A stretch of 64,000 nt of DNA, taken from the NCBI GenBank assembly GCA_902706205.1, contig CACSKA010000003.1, positions 490,852-554,851 on the forward strand. The letters run 5' to 3'. Both the position numbers and the translations under genes were made by a program. The notes beneath the pieces are model-generated. The model searched no databases. It was not told where the DNA came from and saw nothing but the letters and a program-made list of their open reading frames with translations. The stretch comes from Chryseobacterium sp. 18061. Lineage in GTDB: Bacteria; Pseudomonadota; Gammaproteobacteria; Enterobacterales; Enterobacteriaceae. Shown here in pieces: positions 53,605-63,134 of the stretch; position 1 is the stretch's first letter; each line of letters opens with the position of its first letter.

Positions 53605-55359
53605 ATGCTGGTCATTATTCTTGCTTTTCTTGGCGGTCTGCTGACCATCGCCAGTCCTTGTATTCTCCCGGTGCTGCCGTTTGTTTTCGCACGCTCAGAC
53701 CAACCGTTTACCCGCTCGGGGCTACCGTTACTGCTCGGCATGGCGCTGACATTTACGCTGTTTGCCACCCTGGCAGCGGTCGGCGGCGGGTGGGTGGTGG
53801 CGGCGAATCAGTACGGGCGTATTGCAGCGTTAGTACTGATGGCGGTATTTGGCATCACCTTGCTGTTCCCGCAGGTTGGTGAACGGCTGATGCACCCGCT
53901 GGTTAATGCGGGGAATACACTTTCTGAAAAAATCACCTCCGGCCGCGCGGCTGGGCCGGGCAGTTCATTGCTATTAGGCGTGGCGACCGGGCTGTTATGG
54001 GCGCCATGTGCCGGGCCAATTCTCGGACTGGTATTAACCGGTGCGGCATTGCAGGGTGCGAACGCAGGTTCAACGCTACTTCTGTTGGCCTACGCTGCCG
54101 GGGCGGTGACCTCGCTGGCGCTGGCATTATTAATTGGCGGCAAAGTTTTTAGCGCCATGAAGCGTTCGCTCGGCGTGGGGGAATGGATCCGCCGTGGACT
54201 TGGCGCGGCAATGCTTTTGGGCGTCGCAGCGATTTCATTGGGCCTCGATACCGGCGTATTGGCGCGTTTGTCGACGGTTTCTACCGGTGGCATCGAGCAG
54301 ACGTTAGTGCAAAAGCTGAAGCCTGAAAACGCGCTGTCCCCGGTGAAACCTTCTGCGATGCTGGCATCGGCCACCAACAGCGATGTACCTGCGCTAGTTG
54401 ATGCGGGTGTGATGCCTTCATTGAACGGCGCGGTGCAATGGCTGAATTCGCCGCCGCTCACCGCTGAATCGCTACGCGGAAAAGTGGTGCTGGTCGATTT
54501 CTGGACGTACTCCTGCATCAATTGTCTGCGCACGCTGCCGTACGTTAAAGCCTGGGCGGAAAAATACCGCGACCAGGGCCTGGTGGTGATTGGCGTGCAT
54601 TCCCCAGAGTTTGCTTTCGAAAGAGACATCAATAACGTCACTAAAGAATCCAAAAAACTCGGCATCACGTATCCCATCGCTATCGATAACAATTTTGGTA
54701 TCTGGCAGGCGTTCAATAACCAGTACTGGCCCGCGCACTATTTCATCGATGCCAAAGGTCACATCCGCTACATGCATTTTGGTGAGGGGAATTACGCCGA
54801 ATCCGAACGCGTGATTCAGGAACTGTTACGCCAGGCGGGCGCGCAAAACGTCAACGACAAGCTGGCGAACGTGGCAGGCAAGGGCGTTGAGCAATCGGCC
54901 AGCGGCATGAACGATATTTCACCGGAAACCTATCTGGGTTATCAGCGCGCCGAGAACTTTGCATCCGGCCGTCTGAATAACGATGAAGTGGCTGATTATC
55001 GTCAACCGATGGCACTGCCGCTTAATGCCTGGGGTTTGGTGGGGCGCTGGAATGTCGGCGGCGAGCACGTCACGCTGGCGGGTGAGAAAGGCCGGATTGT
55101 GTACCAGTTCCGCGCCCGGGACGTGCATCTGGTGCTTGGCCCCGCAGAAAACGGCAAGCCCGTACGGTTTAGCGTCTCTCTCGACGGGCAACCTCCCGGT
55201 GCAATGCACGGCAGCGATATTGCTGCAGATGGCTCAGGGACTGTGACCGATCAGCGTTTGTATCAGCTGATTCGGCAGAAAGATGGCGCCGGTGAGCATA
55301 CGGTCAGCATTGAATTTGAACAACCGGGCGCGACCGCATACGCCTTTACGTTTGGCTAA
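53605..55359 (+). CDS. dipZ: DipZ-type protein: CcdA-like membrane domain plus thioredoxin domain
   Basis: 584 residues. Residues 1-230 hold CcdA/DsbD-beta-like segments with conserved cysteines in 'IASPCILPVLPFVFARSDQ' and 'GLLWAPCAGPILGLVLTGAAL'. Residues about 270-420 are a TlpA-type thioredoxin domain with C304-x-x-C307 in 'DFWTYSCINCLRTLPYVKAWAEKY'. The last 150 form a beta-rich domain as in mycobacterial DipZ. It probably carries electrons from the cytosol to periplasmic partners. Eleven bases before msrA, so one operon; MsrA is the likely acceptor. Confidence 0.9.
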   Translation: MLVIILAFLGGLLTIASPCILPVLPFVFARSDQPFTRSGLPLLLGMALTFTLFATLAAVGGGWVVAANQYGRIAALVLMAVFGITLLFPQVGERLMHPLVNAGNTLSEKITSGRAAGPGSSLLLGVATGLLWAPCAGPILGLVLTGAALQGANAGSTLLLLAYAAGAVTSLALALLIGGKVFSAMKRSLGVGEWIRRGLGAAMLLGVAAISLGLDTGVLARLSTVSTGGIEQTLVQKLKPENALSPVKPSAMLASATNSDVPALVDAGVMPSLNGAVQWLNSPPLTAESLRGKVVLVDFWTYSCINCLRTLPYVKAWAEKYRDQGLVVIGVHSPEFAFERDINNVTKESKKLGITYPIAIDNNFGIWQAFNNQYWPAHYFIDAKGHIRYMHFGEGNYAESERVIQELLRQAGAQNVNDKLANVAGKGVEQSASGMNDISPETYLGYQRAENFASGRLNNDEVADYRQPMALPLNAWGLVGRWNVGGEHVTLAGEKGRIVYQFRARDVHLVLGPAENGKPVRFSVSLDGQPPGAMHGSDIAADGSGTVTDQRLYQLIRQKDGAGEHTVSIEFEQPGATAYAFTFG

Positions 55360-55369
55360 GAGGGGAAAG

Positions 55370-56056
55370 ATGATGAGTAAATTTACGTATCTCCGGATCG
55401 CCGCAGCCATGACCGCCACGCTGTTTTTGTCAGGCACAGGCTGGGCACAAAACATAAACGTACCGCCACCTGCTCAGGATGAAGCGCCATCAGGTCAGGG
55501 ACTTGAAACGACTATTTTTGCGGGCGGCTGTTTTTGGGGCGTGCAGGGCGTTTTCCAGCATATCAAAGGCGTAACCAGCGCCGTTTCCGGGTATGCGGGC
55601 GGCAAGGCCAGAACCGCAAATTACCCGACGGTCAGCAGCGGAATGACCGGCCATGCAGAATCGGTCAGTGTGACCTTCGATCCGCAAAAAATCACTTACG
55701 GCCAGTTGTTACAGGTTTTCTTCTCAGTAGCGCATGACCCAACTGAGCTCAACAAACAGGGCCCGGATTACGGCACGCAATACCGCAGTGCATTGTTTGT
55801 GCAGAATGCCAGTCAGGAAAAAGTGGCGAAGGCGTACATCGCCCAGATGAATGCCGCGCATACTTTCAGTGACCCGGTGGTGACCACCGTCGAAGATAAA
55901 GCCCAGTTCTATCCGGCGGAAAAATATCACCAGAACTTTCTCAATGACAACCCTGATTATCCTTACATCGCGATTAACGACATTCCCAAAGTCCAGCAGT
56001 TGAAAGCAGACTTCCCGACGCTATGGCAAACCACGCCAGTGCTGGTCAAAGAGTAG
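55370..56056 (+). CDS. msrA: exported peptide-methionine (S)-S-oxide reductase MsrA
   Basis: 228 residues from the ATG at 55370 (AGGGG upstream; a second ATG follows at once). The signal peptide 'TYLRIAAAMTATLFLSGTGWAQ' sends it to the periplasm. Catalytic C54 is in 'AGGCFWGVQGVFQHIKGV', and 'GYAGGKARTANYPTVSSGMTGHAESV' and 'DPTELNKQGPDYGTQYRSALF' complete the active site. Unlike the cytosolic enterobacterial MsrA, it is secreted and paired with DipZ. No MsrB domain. Repairs oxidised methionine in envelope proteins. Confidence 0.92.
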   Translation: MMSKFTYLRIAAAMTATLFLSGTGWAQNINVPPPAQDEAPSGQGLETTIFAGGCFWGVQGVFQHIKGVTSAVSGYAGGKARTANYPTVSSGMTGHAESVSVTFDPQKITYGQLLQVFFSVAHDPTELNKQGPDYGTQYRSALFVQNASQEKVAKAYIAQMNAAHTFSDPVVTTVEDKAQFYPAEKYHQNFLNDNPDYPYIAINDIPKVQQLKADFPTLWQTTPVLVKE

Positions 56057-56087
56057 GGTGCAGGCGACTGAATACTCTCGCCACGGA

Positions 56088-56126
56088 AGGCGTAATTCAG
56101 GGCTTTCACCCTTTATTCTTACGCCT
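56088..56126. repeat. long hairpin between msrA and the transglycosylase gene
   Basis: AGGCGTAA and TTACGCCT, with AGGG and CCCT nested inside. It may end the dipZ-msrA message; there is no clear T run. Confidence 0.5.
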
Positions 56127-56179
56127 GTCGCCGAGGAATTGACTAAAATAGAGTGATGCACCGCGCGGAGTGCCGCTCC

Positions 56180-57721
56180 ATGACTGCATCATTCTCACAT
56201 CCCTTCACCATCGCCAATCTGGTTGGCCTTGCTGCTTTATTGTTCGTTACCGCTGCGTTTTCGACACCTGTAAAAGATGGCCACGATAAAGCCCTGAGCG
56301 TCAGTATGGAAGACATACAGCAGCCCTGGGTCGGTGATTTGCAGGGCATGTACGATCGTCGGGTAATCCGCGTGCTGACTACCTACAGCAAAACCTTTTA
56401 CTTCATCGACAAAGGCACCCAACGCGGCGTGACCCACGATGCGTTTATGGCGTTCGAGCGCTATCTGAACGACAAGTTGATGAAGGATAAACAGCTCAAA
56501 CATCGCCACCTGAAGGTGCGCATTATCTTTGTGCCGGTGACCCGCGAGCAGCTTTTTAGCGCTCTGAATGAGGGGAAAGGGGATATCGTCGCCGCGAATC
56601 TGACCATCACCCCCGACCGCATGAAGCTTGCCTCCTTCACTGACCCGGTTTATGCCAATGTGCAAGAACTGCTGCTGTCTGGGCCGGATTCACCGAGGGT
56701 GGACAACCTGGAACAGCTGTCAGGAAAAACCGTTTTTGTCCGTTATTCATCAAGTTATTACGAAAGCCTGAAGACGCTGAATGCACACTTCGCAAAACAA
56801 TTATTACCGCCGGTCACGCTGCAACCTGCTCCCGAAGCCCTTGAGGATGAAGACCTGATTGAGATGCTCAATGCCGGGTTGATCCCGCTGATCGTAGTCG
56901 ACAGGCATAAAGCAGTTTTCTGGAAAAAGATTTTCCCCAACATTGAGATACATGAAAATATTGTTCTTCGCGATCACGGTAATATTGCGTGGGGCGTGCG
57001 GAAGAGCAATCCTCAGCTGCTGGCGGTATTAAATGGCTTTGTGCAAGAAAATAAAGTGGGAAGTACACTCGGAAATATACTGTTAATACGATACTTAAAG
57101 AATGCAAAATACGTGAAGAGTGCGACATCCAAAGAGGAACGGCGTAAGTTTTTAACCTTGATAGATATCTTTCGAAAGTACGGTGAGCATTACAACGTGG
57201 ACTGGCTGCTAATGATTGCCCAAGGGTATCAGGAATCCCGGCTGAATCAGAAGGTACGCAGCCCGGTCGGAGCGATTGGTGTGATGCAGGTAATGCCGAA
57301 GACCGGGAAAGAACTGAACGTCGGCGATATTCGCAATCTGGATCCCAACATTAATGCCGGGGTCAAATATATGCGCTGGATGATAGACCAGTACTACGGT
57401 GATGAGCCAATGACCCCGCTTGATAAAGTGCTGTTCTCGTTTGCTTCGTATAACGCTGGCCCCGCCCGGATCGCGCGCTTACGCATAGAAACGCAAAAGC
57501 GCGGCTTCGACCCTAATGTCTGGTTTGGTAACGTTGAGAATCTGGCCGCCGAGAAAATTGGCGCTGAAACCGTTACCTACGTTAGCAATATTTATAAATA
57601 CTATATTGCCTATCGACTGGTTATCGATGAACTGGCCCGGAAACAGAAAGCGGTGGAGCAATCTACAAGTGAGGCTACACTGGAAAAAGCGGTACCTGTC
57701 CCACTGAAAAAACCTGAATAA
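56180..57721 (+). CDS. MltF-like lytic transglycosylase (SBP_bac_3 plus SLT)
   Basis: 513 residues from the ATG at 56180 (GGAG 9 bases upstream); in-frame GTG 56153 and ATG 56156 are alternatives. One hydrophobic N-terminal segment ('IANLVGLAALLFVTAAF') anchors or exports it. A solute-binding-protein domain ('VIRVLTTYSKTFYFI...EGKGDIVAANLTITPDRMKLASFTDPV') precedes the SLT domain with catalytic E352 in 'AQGYQESRLNQKVRSPVGAIGVMQVMPKT'. Same architecture as MltF but clearly diverged from it. Cleaves peptidoglycan; the SBP domain may sense muropeptides. Confidence 0.88.
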   Translation: MTASFSHPFTIANLVGLAALLFVTAAFSTPVKDGHDKALSVSMEDIQQPWVGDLQGMYDRRVIRVLTTYSKTFYFIDKGTQRGVTHDAFMAFERYLNDKLMKDKQLKHRHLKVRIIFVPVTREQLFSALNEGKGDIVAANLTITPDRMKLASFTDPVYANVQELLLSGPDSPRVDNLEQLSGKTVFVRYSSSYYESLKTLNAHFAKQLLPPVTLQPAPEALEDEDLIEMLNAGLIPLIVVDRHKAVFWKKIFPNIEIHENIVLRDHGNIAWGVRKSNPQLLAVLNGFVQENKVGSTLGNILLIRYLKNAKYVKSATSKEERRKFLTLIDIFRKYGEHYNVDWLLMIAQGYQESRLNQKVRSPVGAIGVMQVMPKTGKELNVGDIRNLDPNINAGVKYMRWMIDQYYGDEPMTPLDKVLFSFASYNAGPARIARLRIETQKRGFDPNVWFGNVENLAAEKIGAETVTYVSNIYKYYIAYRLVIDELARKQKAVEQSTSEATLEKAVPVPLKKPE

Positions 57722-57749
57722 CCTGCCAGCATTAATTGAGGCATTAATA

Positions 57750-58103
57750 ATGATAAAAATGGTCTGTGCCATCGCGGTTGCAGGATTTATGGTGTCCGGT
57801 TGCTCTTCCCAAAAATCCACCACGCCGGAGGAAGCGCAATATCAGCGCGTACTGGCGGCAGCTCACACCTGTGCAGATGAGGTCAGAGAGAAAACCATCC
57901 CGCTGGTCGCCAATGGGGCGCCAACACGCACGCGCTGGACGACGGCAGACTACGTGACCAAAGATGCCACAGGAAAAGAACATCGTCGTTCCGTTGAGTA
58001 CCGAACCTCAACTATTCTGGATAATGGTTCAGAAGGCAGTGCGTGGAAGAAATGCATGCAAGACGACGATGCTTTAGTGCCGGAGCTGACGTTTACTCGG
58101 TAA
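57750..58103 (+). CDS. small lipoprotein of unknown function
   Basis: 117 residues. The N-terminus 'MIKMVCAIAVAGFMVSGCSSQK' has a lipobox (VSGC) with serine at +2, so outer-membrane sorting is expected. The rest is soluble, with two further cysteines ('AHTCADEV', 'WKKCMQDD') that may pair. It follows the transglycosylase gene by 28 bases and may be co-expressed. No family recognised. Confidence 0.8.
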   Translation: MIKMVCAIAVAGFMVSGCSSQKSTTPEEAQYQRVLAAAHTCADEVREKTIPLVANGAPTRTRWTTADYVTKDATGKEHRRSVEYRTSTILDNGSEGSAWKKCMQDDDALVPELTFTR

Positions 58104-58247
58104 AACGGTCTGGTAAAAGCAGGGAAGTTTCGTTACACCGGTGCGTCCTCCATGGAGGTCTGGCGCTTGGCCAAGATGCAGCGTCACGGCGCCAATCATC
58201 GGTGTGACGAAAACCCAGCTTTTGACATTGACTCTTTCGTTAACAAA

Positions 58248-58829
58248 TCATGCCGCTAACCAGCGTTTTCCGTCAGCTTTCATTTTAGCTTCAAGTTCAC
58301 TGCCGCGCGTCGCAAAGATGCGTCCGAGAGGGAATCCACTTTGCTCGAGTAAATAGGCCAGCGCGGCATATTCACGGGGATACTTAGTCACAATTGCCTG
58401 ATCAATGGCTACCGGACCCAGCGGAAAAGTGAAAGTGCCCATGTCGTAAACACTCTGACGATGGAACAACTTCCACTCGCCGTCTCGTTTTTCTGCCAGA
58501 TCGTAAAAACGATTGTGGCATTCACAGCCAATATTCAGTTTCACGTTCTCAGCGATGATGATTGCGTTGGTTTCCAGAATGGCTTTATCACCGGCATCGT
58601 TAAAGATTATCGCAGGTGAAGCGATGAGATGTTTAGTTCGTAGGTCAGACGCCCCCATACGCATTGAACCATCAACAAAGTCGCTTCCCAGCCCTTCGAA
58701 CCAAGTGATTTCGATGGTGCCATCCGGATGGAACACGTTGCGCAACTGCTCCCATTCGCCAAGGTCGCGGTGCATCCAGCCATTCATCAGGTCATTGAGT
58801 TGCTGGCGGTCTTGAAGTTGGTTTTGCAT
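58248..58829 (-). CDS. SnoaL-like (NTF2 fold) nuclear transport factor 2 family protein
   Basis: 193 residues. The N-terminal 'RQQLNDLMNGWMHRDLGEWEQLRNVFHPDGTIEITWFEG' and 'KRDGEWKLFHRQSVYDMGTF' are typical of the SnoaL_4/ring-hydroxylating-dioxygenase-small-subunit-like fold. No catalytic residues certain; members include isomerases, dehydratases and binding proteins. Divergent from the LysR gene at 58951, its likely regulator. Confidence 0.8.
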   Translation of the reverse strand: MQNQLQDRQQLNDLMNGWMHRDLGEWEQLRNVFHPDGTIEITWFEGLGSDFVDGSMRMGASDLRTKHLIASPAIIFNDAGDKAILETNAIIIAENVKLNIGCECHNRFYDLAEKRDGEWKLFHRQSVYDMGTFTFPLGPVAIDQAIVTKYPREYAALAYLLEQSGFPLGRIFATRGSELEAKMKADGKRWLAA

Positions 58830-58950
58830 GGTGAAGGTTCCTGTTAGTGAGGGGTATTTACGTGACTGGATTCAGTTTGGCCCCGAAAGCAGTTAAACTC
58901 AAATATATAGATTTTACTGATCCATCATTTATATTGATTCATGAGGCGTT

Positions 58951-59847
58951 ATGGACTTACGACACCTGAAGTACTTTCTGGCTGTTGCAGAAGAACGCCA
59001 TTTTGGCCGGGCGGCAGAGCGGCTCAACATCGTTCAGCCGGCATTGAGCATGCAGATAAAAGCGCTTGAAGCTGAGTTGGGCGGCCCCTTGCTGATCCGC
59101 ACCAGCCGCCGGGTCGAACTGACCGACGCCGGTAAGCTTTTGCAGGAGGAAGCCGTGCGCACGCTGGAGCATATGGCGCATACTCGTCTTGCGGTCGAAC
59201 GTTCAATTCGCGGTGAAACCGGTCGCGTACGGGTCGGGTTTGCGGGCAATGCCGTCTTTAGTGGCAGACTGATGCAGGACGTGCGCTCATTTCATCAGGC
59301 ATATCCGGATGCTGAGATTATTTGCCAGGAACTGGCCCCGCAGCTACAAAACGATGCAATCCAGAACGGCACGCTGGATGTCGGCTATATGCCTGATTAC
59401 TATCCGGAGCATGACTCAGCTTTGATTTATGAGTCTGTAGGGAAATGGGGAAGGGTAGTGGTGATGTCCAGCGAGCATCCTCTTGCCGATAAAGAGAGTC
59501 TGACCGTGGATATGCTGGCCAATGAACCGTTGATCATGTACTCCATCAATGACGCGGATTCTGAACTTGATTCGCAGTTACAAACGCTGCTTGGTGATTC
59601 ATTAAATATCGCCTTGCGAATCTCCAGTTCATTGAGCGTACTGGCCATGGCCGGCGCTGGTCTGGGGATCGCGTTGGTTCCCGCTCCGTTAGCGCAGGTG
59701 GCGATCCCGGGCGTGGTTTATCGAGTGCTTGATTCGAAAGAGTTGTCAGCGAATCTGATGATGGTCAGTCGTAACGATGAATCCAGTGCTGCGGTACGGG
59801 CTTATATTAACCACACCCGGAAAAAATCTATGCTGGCAGCAGATTAA
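58951..59847 (+). CDS. LysR-family transcriptional regulator
   Basis: 298 residues. HTH 'MDLRHLKYFLAVAEERHFGRAAERLNIVQPALSMQIKALEAELGGPLLIRTSRRVELTDAGK' is of the CatM/BenM-like branch, whose members answer aromatic or dicarboxylic effectors. Divergent from the SnoaL-like gene. Last gene before the recombinase island. Confidence 0.88.
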   Translation: MDLRHLKYFLAVAEERHFGRAAERLNIVQPALSMQIKALEAELGGPLLIRTSRRVELTDAGKLLQEEAVRTLEHMAHTRLAVERSIRGETGRVRVGFAGNAVFSGRLMQDVRSFHQAYPDAEIICQELAPQLQNDAIQNGTLDVGYMPDYYPEHDSALIYESVGKWGRVVVMSSEHPLADKESLTVDMLANEPLIMYSINDADSELDSQLQTLLGDSLNIALRISSSLSVLAMAGAGLGIALVPAPLAQVAIPGVVYRVLDSKELSANLMMVSRNDESSAAVRAYINHTRKKSMLAAD

Positions 59848-60199
59848 TGGCAGCCTTAGCAAACTTGGGTGAACATGACTTAGTGAACGCGAAACGTTAA
59901 TTCGTGGTGGTAAGCCATGAGATGGCCAGAGTGATGGTGTCAGTACTGGAGAACGCACTTTTAGAGGCCATCAGCAACCAGGCCAAGGATGACCACAAAG
60001 CCTCGGATTCTGTCTGATTCTATCTTGGTGCGCGTAATGTATATTATGTTAAATTTAGTCCGTCGTTCATTTAGTTCATAACCGCTCAGAGAATGCGATT
60101 AATCATACACTTACCTATCCCCCTATCTTCTTCTTGCAGGACGTTATGTTTGTCGGTTACTTTGTTCATAACCATGCTATATATGAGGTTTAATGCCAC
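59848..60199. other. 352-base junction between core DNA and the recombinase island
   Basis: Holds a small open frame (ATG 59922, MARVMVSVLENALLEAISNQ..., 31 codons), perhaps a broken gene end. Composition turns AT-rich near 60040. GTTCATAACC occurs twice in the same direction, at 60074-60083 and 60164-60173, exactly 90 bases apart, just before the first recombinase. These may be recombinase arm or core sites. No tRNA is visible at the border. Confidence 0.45.
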
Positions 60200-61591
60200 A
60201 TGTTCATACTCACACAACTCAATATCAACCAACGGCAGCGTTTATGGGCATTGATGGATACTCACACGCGCCAGCCGCTTTTATATCCGTTATTATATCT
60301 TATAGACCATCTTGCTTTGCGTTCATCAGCCACGCAATCAGCTTCACTTCAAGCGCTCAAGTTTTTCTATGAATTCTGGCACCAGAAACATGGCGTGACT
60401 TTTTGCTTCAGTTTTTATTCCTCGAACCACAATCCATTTATTGCCATTGATGAACTTACAGCCTTTTTTCATTATCTGGAAAATACGCATTTCTATGTAC
60501 CAGCGTTAACTATAAGGTCTACTACGCAGACCATGCCTCAACGTCGTACAAATATCAGATATGTACATTCGATTATTCGTTTTATCAGATATTTGATTAA
60601 CACGTATATCTCGCCGAGATACATAGATGGCTCGCCTAAAGAGCTCACACGACTTGCCACGCAGTTAACGGGTCGGTTATCAATACATAAAGCAGAATTC
60701 CGTACTCTTAACCATTCTCGTCAGATGAAAAATGGCACGACCCATAAGCGCTTTCGAAGTCTGACTGCTGAGATGGTCATGGGTTTTTACCAAATCATTA
60801 CACCCGATTCAATTTCAAAGAAAAACCCACTTAATCCCTTCCCTACTGGTGAAATCCAGCTACGTAATTTTTTGATTTGCAGATTGCTTTTAAATTATGG
60901 ATTGCGTGTCAGTGAATTACTGCTTTTGGAGTGTCATTCGATTAAACCAAATCTCCGAGGGGATCAGTTCAGCCTGATTGTGACCACAGTAGATGACGAC
61001 GTTTCGGATCAGCGAAAAAGATTGCCTTCATTAAAAAATGTCTATGCAAACCGGGTGCTGGCATTAGATAAACTGGACTTTCATTTTCTAAATATATATA
61101 TCCATAAAATCCGCCCTCAAGCCTCCCATAGTTTTCTGTTCACTTCCACCCAAAGACTACATCCGCCACTGTCATACCATGCAGTTTATGATATCTTTAC
61201 CCGTATTGATGACATCATGACTGTGCAGTATCCTGAATACAAAAAAGATGAATATTATGATGCCATTGAAAGCATCTCGCCTCATATAACGCGGCATACT
61301 TGGGCTTATTTAACACTACAACGTATTTATCGTGAAAAACTTCAAAAAATTAAGGCCAACTTACACCTGGCAGCCATAGACTTTTCTATCGTTGGATTGA
61401 TGGATGAAGCCAAGGATGAACTACGGCTACTTGGCGGTTGGAGTCACAATAGCCATATGCCTGATCTTTACGCTAAAAGATTTCTATCTCAGCAGGCTAA
61501 TACGGCTAATCTTCAGCGAATTGTGATTGATAACGAGGCCCTGAAATCAACATTTTCCCATGTATGCGATGAATGGAGTGCATATGAGTAG
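60200..61591 (+). CDS. tyrosine recombinase, first of a trio
   Basis: 463 residues. The N-terminal about 200 are a SAM-like core-binding region. The catalytic domain keeps the full set: R236 ('NYGLRVSELLLLE'), H362 and R365 ('SPHITRHTWAY'), W414 in the H/W position ('LGGWSHNSHMPDLYAKR') and Y424. AT-rich compared with genes to the left. The start has only a weak ribosome site. Its stop lies inside the start of the next recombinase. Three overlapping recombinases recall RIT elements, Tn554-like tnpAB and Gamma-Mobile-Trio islands; which, if any, needs comparison. Confidence 0.87.
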   Translation: MFILTQLNINQRQRLWALMDTHTRQPLLYPLLYLIDHLALRSSATQSASLQALKFFYEFWHQKHGVTFCFSFYSSNHNPFIAIDELTAFFHYLENTHFYVPALTIRSTTQTMPQRRTNIRYVHSIIRFIRYLINTYISPRYIDGSPKELTRLATQLTGRLSIHKAEFRTLNHSRQMKNGTTHKRFRSLTAEMVMGFYQIITPDSISKKNPLNPFPTGEIQLRNFLICRLLLNYGLRVSELLLLECHSIKPNLRGDQFSLIVTTVDDDVSDQRKRLPSLKNVYANRVLALDKLDFHFLNIYIHKIRPQASHSFLFTSTQRLHPPLSYHAVYDIFTRIDDIMTVQYPEYKKDEYYDAIESISPHITRHTWAYLTLQRIYREKLQKIKANLHLAAIDFSIVGLMDEAKDELRLLGGWSHNSHMPDLYAKRFLSQQANTANLQRIVIDNEALKSTFSHVCDEWSAYE

Positions 61592-63134
61592 AATCAATAA
61601 ACAGTTAAATGCGCCGAACAGCAATATTTATACACCTGTATTTGTTGAGAGTATTTTAAAAGTTAATATACCAGTTAGTATTTATCTTAAATTGGCAGAT
61701 CATTTTGATGACAAATATATCATCTCAACAAGTGATAGTTGGGTATTCGATTATTCAGGGAGCCGCCGCTATGCCCACTTTCGTCAGGATAAAATCAGCA
61801 ACCAATTAATCAAATATATTTGCTTCCATTATGCATCTGCCAAATGTCCAGCTCAGGTTCCTGGGGTACTCCATGCGTGGTCTTTGGCAACTGATCATTG
61901 TATAACCAAATCTTCTTTCACTTTTGCGGTGTTGAAAGATTACCTCGAAACTCAGGAAATTAAACCTCAATATTTCTACTTTATTATTTTCGGCCTAAAA
62001 ATCCTCTGTACCGAAGCATTCCCTGGTTTTACCTTCGAAGATTATGAAGACCTCGAATTCATCCCTCGCCCGCACTCCCATGACTGGGGAATCTATCAGG
62101 AAATTGATCATGTTCTGGATCCCCTCGAAAAAAACATGATCAGTAAAGGCTTGTTTGAAATGGCTATGGCGATTCGGTATGGCGAAAACTACAGTCTAAA
62201 CACCATGCGAGATGCAGTAATTCTGGGACTGACGTATGTCACCGGTGCCCGACCGGTACAACTGGCCAAGCTGGCGGTAAAAGATTTACGTATTGATACC
62301 CGAAACTCCGAAACCGGGTTAATACGATATAGCTTACTCCTTCCTTACGCCAAACAGCGGCACTTAACGACTGAACGTCTGTTTTTGGCGATTCCAGCTG
62401 AAATTGGCGCGTTGATTAGGCACTATATCGAGCAAGCGCAACTAAAACCTGATGGCAAGCTATTTGAATTTAGTCACTCTGCACCGTTTAATGTGTCCAG
62501 GGCGATTAATAAGGCCATCCTCTGTTTCAGTCCGCCAGATTATCAGGCAGCCGTAGCACGTGGCGAAGCGGCTTTGCCAACCATTACCCCGACCGACTTG
62601 CGTCACAACGTGGGGCATTCACTGGCTATGCAAGGGGTCAGCGCCGAGGAAATTGCGCATATTCTGGGACATAGCTCCCTTACTGTTGCCAAGTATTACA
62701 TTCTGGCGACGCCTGCACTGGCACTGATTCGAGCCAAAGCATTGGGTATCAATCCGGTATGGCAAAACATGGTGGCTATGATGTTGACTGGTGAAATGAC
62801 CTCTTCAACGAAATGGCAAGACCAGCGAGTGGTCGGCATAATCGGTGATCAGTTGCATGATGGGATTGGCGGTTGCTCCAGAGATGATGGCAAATGCCCG
62901 TTCAGTGAAGTACGCTGCTGCTACGGTTGCCTGTATTTCCGCCCCTTTTCTGATGGTGACCATCATGCGGTGCTGGAGAGTGTAGTAAAAGAAGTCGATG
63001 AATTGATTTCCATTTCAGACAGTGTTGGTAACGCCCGCAATCCACTTATTTCCGTCCATGAAACCACACAATTTGAAATTCAATCCGTGATTGCTCGTTG
63101 CCGCTTTCATCAGGAAAAAGGCGGTGTGCGATGA
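61584..63134 (+). CDS. tyrosine recombinase, second of a trio, with cysteine-rich tail
   Basis: 516 residues from the ATG at 61584 (GGAG five bases upstream), overlapping the first gene's stop by 8 bases. R223 ('GARPVQLAKL'), R340 ('TDLRHNVGH') and Y372 ('LGHSSLTVAKYYI', H363) are in place. The histidine of the usual HxxR is T337 here. About 140 residues follow the tyrosine and include a cluster 'GGCSRDDGKCPFSEVRCCYGC' with five cysteines, probably metal-binding. Translationally coupled to both neighbours, so the three proteins likely act together. Confidence 0.87.
   Translation: MSRINKQLNAPNSNIYTPVFVESILKVNIPVSIYLKLADHFDDKYIISTSDSWVFDYSGSRRYAHFRQDKISNQLIKYICFHYASAKCPAQVPGVLHAWSLATDHCITKSSFTFAVLKDYLETQEIKPQYFYFIIFGLKILCTEAFPGFTFEDYEDLEFIPRPHSHDWGIYQEIDHVLDPLEKNMISKGLFEMAMAIRYGENYSLNTMRDAVILGLTYVTGARPVQLAKLAVKDLRIDTRNSETGLIRYSLLLPYAKQRHLTTERLFLAIPAEIGALIRHYIEQAQLKPDGKLFEFSHSAPFNVSRAINKAILCFSPPDYQAAVARGEAALPTITPTDLRHNVGHSLAMQGVSAEEIAHILGHSSLTVAKYYILATPALALIRAKALGINPVWQNMVAMMLTGEMTSSTKWQDQRVVGIIGDQLHDGIGGCSRDDGKCPFSEVRCCYGCLYFRPFSDGDHHAVLESVVKEVDELISISDSVGNARNPLISVHETTQFEIQSVIARCRFHQEKGGVR

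Noticed and set aside
60200..63134. Reading the trio as a phage integrase with prophage to the left
   Set aside because: Nothing on the left resembles phage genes, and the neighbouring SnoaL/LysR pair is ordinary chromosome.
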